NCBI RefSeq assembly: GCF_000485595.1
Contig: NW_014577414.1
Coordinates: 170,590 to 234,589 of the forward strand
Length of the DNA: 64,000 nucleotides
From: Priapulus caudatus
Taxonomy: Eukaryota > Priapulida > Priapulimorpha > Priapulimorphida > Priapulidae
Direction: 5' to 3'
Position numbers and translations under genes: made by a program
The notes under the pieces: generated by a model
The model's input: the letters and a program-made list of their open reading frames with translations, nothing else
What the model was told of the DNA's origin: nothing
Database searches by the model: none
Shown: piece after piece, positions 56,901-64,000 of the stretch
Numbering within the stretch: position 1 is the stretch's first letter
Layout of the letters: the number at the start of each line of letters is the position of its first letter

Positions 56901-58269
56901 CAAATCGCAACTAATAAATATTACTGTCGAAAGATGCTCTTCCAGCCAGATTTTCACTATCAGTGCATCAGTTAAAACATGTACATTGATTTGAGTGGTA
57001 TTGGCATGGTACACGATCCATTGACGAAACCGATAACAGCAGTTACGCGTTTGGTGACTTAGCAAGTGTGTTTGTGACTGTGTGGAAGTCACACGGTAGA
57101 AGATTCAGACAGGATCTATTATATTTTGATCGCGATAAACGAGAATAATTCTAATTAAAGAAGCTACGACGAGAATAACGGCACGAGTCAGGGACCAACA
57201 GAGTTCAGGCGGTTGATTACAGGTCAAACGGACACAACTGCACTCAGCGATTGGAGAGCCATTTTTTTCATCTCGACGCTGAAAACAAAGCCGGATCTTT
57301 CTCGTTCTTGTAAGAGATTGATTATTCTCTAGTGAACTTGGCCGCAGTAAAGAGATAATTTGCTCGTGGAGGTTTACCGAAATAACGAAAACTGCATATG
57401 TACGTCGGAACGTGATGTGTCACAACACTTTGATCAAAACCGGCACGAGGAGGCTGACCGCCGAATTGTTCTTCCATTCGCGTGCGATGCTGGCAGACCA
57501 ACGGATAGATATAGCGAACGACTGTAGTTTGCAGGATCGATGTGTTATGGATGCTAACAGTGTTGTTTCGGCCCAAAGTGTCGCGCAGCGAGGTGGATGA
57601 ATTAAGGCAGCGAACTTCAAAATTCTTGCGATGAACATTGCAATAAACAACAACACTCGACGAAAGGGAGTGTTAGCTTTTCATTGCGCTAAACGGAAAG
57701 TACACACGAGTCAGTTGCAGGGAATTCTAGTAAAACGCTTGCATGGAAACGTATTGCATGAAAGATCCAGATCGCATTCATGGTTGAACAGAATCTACCA
57801 CTACCCCTAGATTAATTGCCTATCATCAGTGGAAGCACTTTATATTTAAACTGTATATCCAAACGAGACATCGTAGTCATACAGGAGATTCGCTTGGTCC
57901 GGAAGTCTTGCCAATGCAGAATACATGACTATTTAGCCACCACGAAGACGACAGCTGATATGCGACATTGTCATCGGAGCTCCACTATCAGAGGCCTGCA
58001 GTTGAAGCCAGGTTGTATATAGTACTGCAGTGCACGCTTTCCTTCGCGGCATTTGTACGCGGTTGGGCTATATGCGGGACCTGGCATTCTGAACCACGGC
58101 TCATGCACATGAATCCATTTCGGGGCAAATACTATTGCAATAACAGACAGTGCTGGGCTGTAGTAAGCGACGGACGGCCTTGTGCCGAGCACGTAGCTGT
58201 ACATGTACAAGTAAAGCAATATGTGCCTGACGGCGTGGCGTACAAATGCAAATGGCCGTCATGAACCCA
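56901..58269. other. No recognised gene
   Basis: Moderate-complexity sequence. A 98-residue frame at 57968-58264 (+) contains KYYCNNRQCWAVVSDGRPC and ends AYKCKWPS; the cysteines suggest a small zinc-binding fold, but nothing else supports a gene. A 62-residue frame at 57412-57600 is unrecognised. Confidence 0.45.
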
Positions 58270-58840
58270 TAAACAAGTGTTCTTGGGTGTGACTGTTTTC
58301 AAACTACATATTCTGCAATTCTGGTAATGCTTTATATATGTTTTATGTTGGCTTAGACTGTTGTATAGTAATGGAGTAATATACAACCATTTGAAATCCA
58401 AGATGGCCGCCATCCTTATGCTTTTTTAATGTGCTCATAATTCTTGTTCTCCATTACAAATGTTGGTTTAGACATCAAATTATGTCTCACGACGTCTTGG
58501 AGTCTAGTTGATTCAAAATAAACAAATTCAACGGTCGGCCGGACTATTGAATCCAATATGGACCGTTATCCTATGTTTTTCTAAGTGTGATAATTCGGTT
58601 TCTCCACTATCGAAAATGTGGGTATGCCACAACATTATGTCTCTACGAGTTCTGGGAGTCCAGATATTCAGAAAATCCATTTTCGCTGGCGTCATTTTGC
58701 GATTTCAAGGATGGCCGCCACAATACGCAAAAGCAGCCGTGGAGAACATACCCAGTGGAATCCCCAATATCATAGACATGATATTTTACCCACGTTTCAG
58801 CCTCTACCCAAAGAAGTTTAGCTCATCCTTATTTTAGCTC
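58270..58840. repeat. ~155-bp diverged tandem units with AAGATGGCCGCCAT core
   Basis: Three spaced units carry related cores: CCAAGATGGCCGCCATCC (58397), CCAATATGGACCGTTATCC (58553) and AAGGATGGCCGCCAC (58709). Each is followed by similar text (TTATGTCTC..GAGT..GGAGTC). It resembles the subterminal arrays of elements B-D, but no complete element is seen. Confidence 0.6.
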
Positions 58841-59527
58841 TTTTTGAAATATGCGCCCTGCTATAACAATCGCTACGCTCGGGGTTTCAAGGGTGCGGAC
58901 GGGTCGGCGATTACTTAATTTTATTTTTATTACAAATGTTTCGATCTGTGTGTCAAATCATGGGATCTGTATGTTTGCTTGAGGGGTCCAAGCCCCCTTC
59001 CCTGGCATCTGGAATACTCCAGAATATTTTTTATAAATTTGTTGTTGCCTTCTCGAAAATACTCTGTAAATCAGTCGGTATCCGACGTCCGAAAAGGGCT
59101 TTGACATCCCCCCCCACTCATGCTTTGTCGCCCACTAAAAGAATTTTAGTTCTTTGAGGAAATTAGCAAAGTCATGCTTTCCAGGATAAATTTACCAGAG
59201 TTCTCTCCGTTGTTTGGGTGTGTGATTATCTGGCCTTTTTTTTATAAATGCCGAAGCATCAGCCATTCAAACTAGAAAGGTACTAACTAACAATAGACGA
59301 CTGACAAGTAGATATGACACCGGGACTAAACAGGTTTCAAACAGTATTCCGTACGCCAGCTGCGGTACGGCCGTACGGCCGATACGTATTCGTTGCCTCG
59401 TAATGTCGTTATGAGCCTTATGTCATTACATTATGTGGCATCAAAATTATGGAGTATTCCAGATGACCCTCCGCGGATGGCACGTTTGCAAATTAGAGAG
59501 TATTCCAGATGCCAGGGAGGGAGGCTT
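58841..59527. other. No recognised gene
   Basis: A C-run near 59108-59116 and a GTACGGCCGTACGGCC palindrome-rich spot near 59364-59380. GAGTATTCCAGATG occurs twice (59452 and 59499). Nothing coding is supported. Confidence 0.5.
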
Positions 59528-59532
59528 GGACC

Positions 59533-60205
59533 CCCTCGTACGTGCGTGTGTGCGTGCGTGTATGTGTACGTGCGTATATACGTGCGTGTGTTAGTGTATG
59601 CGTACGTGCGTTTATTGTGCGTGTGTGTGTATACGTGTGTGCGTTTATTGGTGCGTGTGTGCGTGCGTGTATACGTGCGAGTGTAAGTGTATGCGTGCGT
59701 GTTTACGTGCGCATATAGTACATGCGTGCGTGTAGACGTACGTGCGTGTGTGCGTGTATACGTGCATGTATACGTGCGTGTTTACGTGCATGTGTGCGTG
59801 TATACGTGCGTGTGTGCGTGTATACGTGCATGTATACGTGCGTGTATACGTGCGTGTGTGCGTGTATGCGTACGTGCGTGTATACGTGCGTGTGTGCGTG
59901 TATGCGTACGTGCGTGTATACGTGCGTGTGTGCGTGTATGCGTACGTGCGTGTATACGTGCGTGTATGTGTACGTGCGTGTATACGTGCGTGTGTGCGTG
60001 TATGCGTACGTGCGTGTATACGTGCGTGTGTGAGTGTATGCGTGCGTGTTTACGTGCGCATATACGTACATGCGTGCGTGTATACGCACGTGCGTGTGCG
60101 CGTGTATACGTGCATGTATACGTACACGCGCACACACACACACCGCGCGCGCGCACGTACGCACACGCATATGCACACGGCGCGCGCACACACGCAAGGC
60201 GCGCC
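59533..60205. repeat. Alternating purine-pyrimidine repeat (GTGCGTGTATAC)n with strand switch
   Basis: From 59533 to about 60120 the + strand is nearly all TG/CG/TA dinucleotides in units such as GTATACGTGCGTGTGTGCG. At about 60122 it switches to CA/CG units up to 60205. All six frames are open over long stretches because no stops occur; none is a gene. Confidence 0.9.
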
Positions 60206-60554
60206 ACGCAACGCACCGCTCCTGGCGACGGAACGAAGGGCTATAGTACCAGTACGACAGTTGGCAGTAAGTACGTACGTACGTACGTATGTCGTATTAC
60301 GAGAGCCGAGACCCTCTAATAACTTTAAGATGAAGATGAAATTAAGCACTTTACACAAGAATTGCAATTATAGTGATATATATGTTATATAAGGAGTAAT
60401 GTGTGTTTTTCATGGAATAGACATCAGAAAACGTACTTATCTACCGATCATAAACCAAAACAACTGGCGTTTGTTCTCTTGTTGACTCCCACTAAGGGGA
60501 AGTGACGTCACTCCGCCCACCAATATCCGTAGCCATCTCGGCCACCGCGAGTTC

Positions 60555-60985
60555 ATCGCAAATGAATTTGGAATGAAAATGAAAATGAATTTGAAATGAA
60601 AATGAAAATGAAAATGAATTTGAAATGATAATGAAAATGGAAATGAATTTGAAATGAAAATGGAATGAAAAATGAAAATGAAAATGAAAATGATTTGAAA
60701 TGAACATGAAAATGAAAATAAAAATGAAAATGAATTTGAAATGATGAAATGAAAATGAAAATGAATTTGAAATGAAAATGAAAATGAAAATGAAAATACA
60801 TTTGAATGAAAATGAAAATAAAAATGAAAATGAAAATGAAAATGGAAATGAATTTGAAATGAAAATTGAAAATGAAAATGAAAATGAAATGAATAAATTT
60901 GAAATGAAAATGAAAATGAATTTGAATGATAAATGAAAATGAATTTGGAATGAAAATGAATTTGAAATAAAATGAATTTGAATAA
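60555..60985. repeat. GAAAATGAAAATGAATTTGAAAT repeat block
   Basis: Units of AAAATG and AATTTGAAATG alternate for about 430 bp. The block is flanked by a direct repeat, AATATCCGTAGCCATCTCGG (60522) and AATATCCGTAGCATCTCGG (60987), each followed by CCACC. Confidence 0.9.
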
Positions 60986-61199
60986 AATATCCGTAGCATC
61001 TCGGCCACCATACGTAGCGTATCCACCATACTGTAGCGTTATCAGAAGCACGCCTCTAATGGGACGCGACCCAGTTTCAGACTAGAAATGTACGTGCCAG
61101 GGCGATCGAATTCTGTATGTATGTATGTGTGTATGCGTGGTTCACTATCAGAGCGTGGTTCACTATCACAGCCGCGCCTTGGTGTACGACCAACATAAT

Positions 61200-61425
61200 A
61201 CATGTTGCGCGCGCGTGTGGGTGTGTGTGTGTGTGTGCGCGCGTGCGTACGTGCGTGCGCGCGCGTGTGTGTTTGTGTATGTGCGTGTGTGTGAGTGTGT
61301 GCGTACGTGCGTGCGCGCGCGTGTGTGTGCGTGTGTGTGCGTGTGTTCGCGCGCAAGTGTGTGTGCCTGTATATGGGTGTGGCCGTGTGGGTATGCGTGC
61401 GTGTGCACGGATGTACATGCTTACG
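61200..61425. repeat. GT/GC alternating repeat
   Basis: GTGTGTGCGCGCGTGCGTACGTGCG-type sequence for about 220 bp, similar in kind to 59533-60205. Confidence 0.9.
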
Positions 61426-61499
61426 TATGTGTGCCGTTGTGCGCGCCCGCGTGAATGTGAATAAAATTTAGTTATGTTAAATCGTTTGTCATGAACCTA

Positions 61500-61875
61500 A
61501 ACATAGGCTTGGTAATGCAAACAGTAAACAAACGTTGGTTTTCAACGTTTTTCGGGAACCATTTCACAACTTTATTGTAAATGTTACGTAGTGGGTTATA
61601 ACAAGTTTTTGGCAAACGTTTGTTAAGAACCGACATGTAACGTTACGATCAACGTTTACTGAACGTTAACAAAATGATTTTGGCAAACGTTTTTTAATAA
61701 CTTAAATATAACCTTATTATAAACGTTTTACTAACCGTAATAGAACGTTTTTAGCAAACGTTTTTAAATAACCTAAATATAACTTTATTATAAACGTTTT
61801 ACGAACGTTTGGAAAACGTTTCATTCATACCAAACTATAAAATAACCATTTAAAAACGTTGCGAAAACGTTATGT
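61500..61875. repeat. AACGTTT-rich diverged tandem repeat
   Basis: About 14 copies of AACGTTT or AAACGTT recur at irregular spacing, in units such as GGCAAACGTTTTTTAATAAC and CTTTATTATAAACGTTTTAC (unit near 65-70 bp). It ends GTTATGTGTTAGCTGGG, an end also known from similar repeats in other animals. The right end is fused to the gag frame at 61.9 kb. Confidence 0.8.
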
Positions 61876-61894
61876 GTTAGCTGGGTTGCTTTGT

Positions 61895-62489
61895 GCACTA
61901 GTCCTATTCCATTGTTTGGACTTGCCATCTGATCTGAATACTGCTCTCTGTGAATTTTCGACAATTCTGCTGCGCGCAGTACTTCTATGCAGCGATCCAG
62001 CGTTGGAACGGGTCTCTCTTTAGTCAACTTGTCAGCGGACCTATCTCTAGTGCCTACACATAACTTATCTCGAATAAGACCTCGATCCTTCCAACATGTC
62101 AAATTCGCATGTTCCGCCAGCTGTCTTAAACGGACAACAAACTGGTCTATCGTCTCATTATCTGTTTGCGTAGCCAGTAAAAACTTGTTGCGTTGGAAAA
62201 GTACGTGCTTCTGCTGTATAAAGTGTTCTCCTAGTTGCTTGAGAATCAATTCTAGATTTTTCTTATTATAGTTTCTTATTCTATTTTTCTTAGGTAGGGT
62301 GTTCATAATCTTGACACATTCCGGGCCCATTATGCTACACAAGGCTGCAGCTTGAACTATTCCGCTTTTTTCATTTAACTCCGTGGCTATCGCATAATAA
62401 TCCCAAGCTTGTCTGGATACTTTCCAATTTGTGCTCAGTTCTCCTTTCATCGACATAGGAAGTGGAGCGGGTATCTGATATGCAGCCAT
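61895..62489 (-). pseudogene. gag of a further gypsy element (5' part only)
   Basis: A clean frame from the ATG at 62489 reads MAAYQIPAPLPMSMKGELST, then NWKVSRQAWDYYAIATELNE, a typical gypsy Gag opening. ETIDQFVVRLRQLAEHANL and LIRDKLCVGTRDRSADKL follow, then TLDRCIEVLRAAELSK. About 200 residues of capsid region are intact. The frame then enters the AACGTTT repeat, giving a meaningless tail down to 61821. Zinc knuckle and pol are absent. The 36-bp minisatellite lies just upstream, where the leader should be. Confidence 0.8.
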
Positions 62490-62554
62490 ACTGGACTAGT
62501 CAACACAATCCAGGCTTATACAATCTCACTCATACAGTGTTCATATGTCCTTTG

Positions 62555-62735
62555 CACACACAGTGACACACTCACACGCACACGCACTCGCACACACAGT
62601 GACACACTCACACGCACACGCACTCGCACACACAGTGACACACTCACACGCACACGCACTCGCACACACAGTGACACACTCATACGCACACACGCACACA
62701 CGCACGCACGCAGACACACACACGCAGTTATAAAA
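62555..62735. repeat. 36-bp minisatellite (CACACACAGTGACACACTC...)
   Basis: Four to five copies of a 36-bp unit made of CA and CG dinucleotides with GTGACACACTCACACGC. Open in several frames because the unit is a multiple of three; no gene. Confidence 0.9.
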
Positions 62736-63370
62736 TAGTAGTTACCTATCGAAATGATCAGAACAAATAGGGGAGAATTTTAACGGTGCGTACCATTTAC
62801 AATTTTACTCATTTACATTTAAGTGGCAGTCAGCCACTTATGACTTATTCCGCCTCTCTGGACTCTTATGTCATTTTGGCAGCTCAAACAAAATATCTTT
62901 TCTTATCTGTGCAATATATATGATTGTGAAAACCTACTACTACACAAGTTTTCGGCATATGTGCAAGGAAATTAATATGCTTTTGGTTTGGAAATGGGGT
63001 ATTGCGTGTGTAAGCTCACGGAGACAGGCTGTTGTTTTCACCGGCACAGCTGGTTGCTAGGTTAAGAAAGTCCCGGATGTGGCAAAGTTCCCGTATGTCC
63101 GCCCGCACCTATAGCCATATTGAGTCCACCACACGGCCGCAGTGCGTATAGCCATATTGAGTCGGGCACCTGTAGAGGGAGCTTGCGAAATATCTGAGAT
63201 ATAGCCCCGCCCCGCGCCTATGTGCACGCGCACTTCGCGTGCGTCCCGACCCGACTAATCACAGCTCGTCTTTGTGTGCGAAATTTCTGACCTGCAAAAT
63301 ATATGATATAGTATGCGTATGCGCATGCGCACTTCGCATATAAGCTCAACTATGGCGATTTCCACTTCAG
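62736..63370. other. No recognised gene
   Basis: Unique-looking sequence. GTATAGCCATATTGAGTC or close variants occur twice (about 63110 and 63148). Nothing coding is supported. Confidence 0.5.
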
Positions 63371-63372
63371 CT

Positions 63373-64000
63373 AAGACACCAGCTGGTGGAGAAGGAGGAG
63401 GGGGAGAAGCTGGTGGAGAAGGAGGAAGGGGAGAAGGAGGAGGCGAGAAGCTGGTGGAGAATGAGGAAGGGGAGAAGGGAGAAGCTGGTGGAGAAGAAGG
63501 AAGGGGAGAAGGAAGATGGGGAGAAGCTGGTGAAGAATGAAGAAGGGAAGAAGGGAGAAGCTGGTGGAGAAGGAGGAAGGGGAGAAGGGAGAAGGTGGTG
63601 GAGAAGGAGGAGGAGAGAAGCTGATGGAGAAGGAGGAGGGGAGAACCTGGTGGCGAATGAGGAAGGGGAGAAGGGAGAAGGTGGTGGAGAAGAAAAAGGG
63701 GAGAAGCTGGTGGAGAAGGAGGAGGGGGAGAAGCTGGTGGAGAAGGAGGAAGGGGAGAAGGAGGAGGGGAGAAGCTAGTGGAGAATGAGGAAGGGGAGAA
63801 GGGAGAAGCTGGTGGAGAAGGAGGAAGGGGAGAAGGAGGAGGGGAGAAGCTAGTGGAGAATGAGGAAGGGGAGAAGGGAGAAGCTGGTGGAGAAGGAGGA
63901 AGGGGAGAAGGAGGAGGGGAGAAGCTAGTGGAGAATGAGGAAGGGGAGAAGGGAGAAGCTGGTGGAGAAGGTGGTGGAGAAGGGAGAAGGTGGTGGAGAA
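63373..64000 (+). repeat. Polypurine minisatellite with 75-bp higher-order unit
   Basis: GAGAAGCTGGTGGAGAAGG-type units form a nearly pure purine strand to the window end. From about 63780 a 75-bp higher-order unit repeats (GAGAATGAGG at 63781, 63856 and 63931). The unit is a multiple of three, and an ATG at 63352 opens a frame MAISTSAKTPAGGEGG that stops at 63540. I regard it as repeat, not gene, but the repeat continues beyond the window. Confidence 0.88.

Noticed and set aside
57968-58264. Cys-containing 98-residue frame as a small zinc-finger gene
   Set aside because: Only chance-level evidence; no relation to the CxC modules could be shown.
59533-60392. Long overlapping open frames (over 200 codons) in all six frames
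   Set aside because: They arise from stop-free GT/CA/CG repeats; composition is VCVRAC-like and meaningless.
60437-61051. 204-residue Phe/His-rich frame
   Set aside because: Translation of the GAAAATG repeat; no start context or domain.
1-64000. tRNA genes
   Set aside because: No convincing A-box/B-box pair with a cloverleaf was noticed by eye; a tRNAscan run would be needed to exclude them.

Overview
This is a eukaryotic, almost certainly metazoan, genomic window from a transposon-rich invertebrate. The evidence is a spliced animal gene (cyclin Y) with GT/AG introns of 9 to 23 kb, many invertebrate-type DNA transposons and Ty3/gypsy retroelements, long microsatellites and two assembly gaps (23495-23504 and 39676-39898). 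The phylum cannot be fixed from sequence alone; a marine invertebrate is my best guess.

Host gene. Three exons on the + strand (5887-6053, 28963-29125, 38369-38482) encode the second half of the cyclin box and the C-terminal tail of cyclin Y (CCNY). Reading phases match across both junctions. Upstream exons lie outside the window. No other host protein gene was recognised. A 5S rRNA-like sequence lies at 56024-56130.

Left flank (1-5886). An internally deleted gypsy element with 153-bp LTRs and a 5-bp target duplication (185-3028) is followed by hAT-type non-autonomous elements, two of them nested.

Intron 1 (6054-28962). A stack of insertions: DNA transposon A (about 8490-22450) has a second element B (15517-22268) inside its right terminal repeat. 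Its left terminal repeat holds a 605-bp TTAA-type MITE, which holds a hAT element, which holds a CpG-rich solo LTR. A decayed gypsy element (about 22714-26940) follows. Intron 2 (29126-38368) holds element E (30249-36245) with element C (31909-34697) and a Mutator-like element inside, then element F and a second copy of the TTAA MITE.

Right half. A minus-strand gypsy element (40068-47547) carries an SGNH-hydrolase-like reading frame ahead of gag. Then come transposon D (47978-51943), inverted-repeat elements, and from about 55.3 kb a long run of micro- and minisatellites up to the window end.

Main discovery candidate. Elements A, B, C and D carry decayed copies of one large protein family. 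Its C-terminal half matches the acidic-residue layout of a FEN1/XPG-type PIN nuclease and ends in a cysteine-rich CxC module; B also has an N-terminal zinc-finger-like region. B, C and D share TAGTC termini and each is flanked by a different perfect 3-bp duplication (ATT, TAC, ATA). Their terminal repeats carry copies of an AAAATGGCGGCCAT-type core that resembles a YY1 site. All four copies are broken by frameshifts, stops, deletions or insertions, so the family must be studied from better copies elsewhere.
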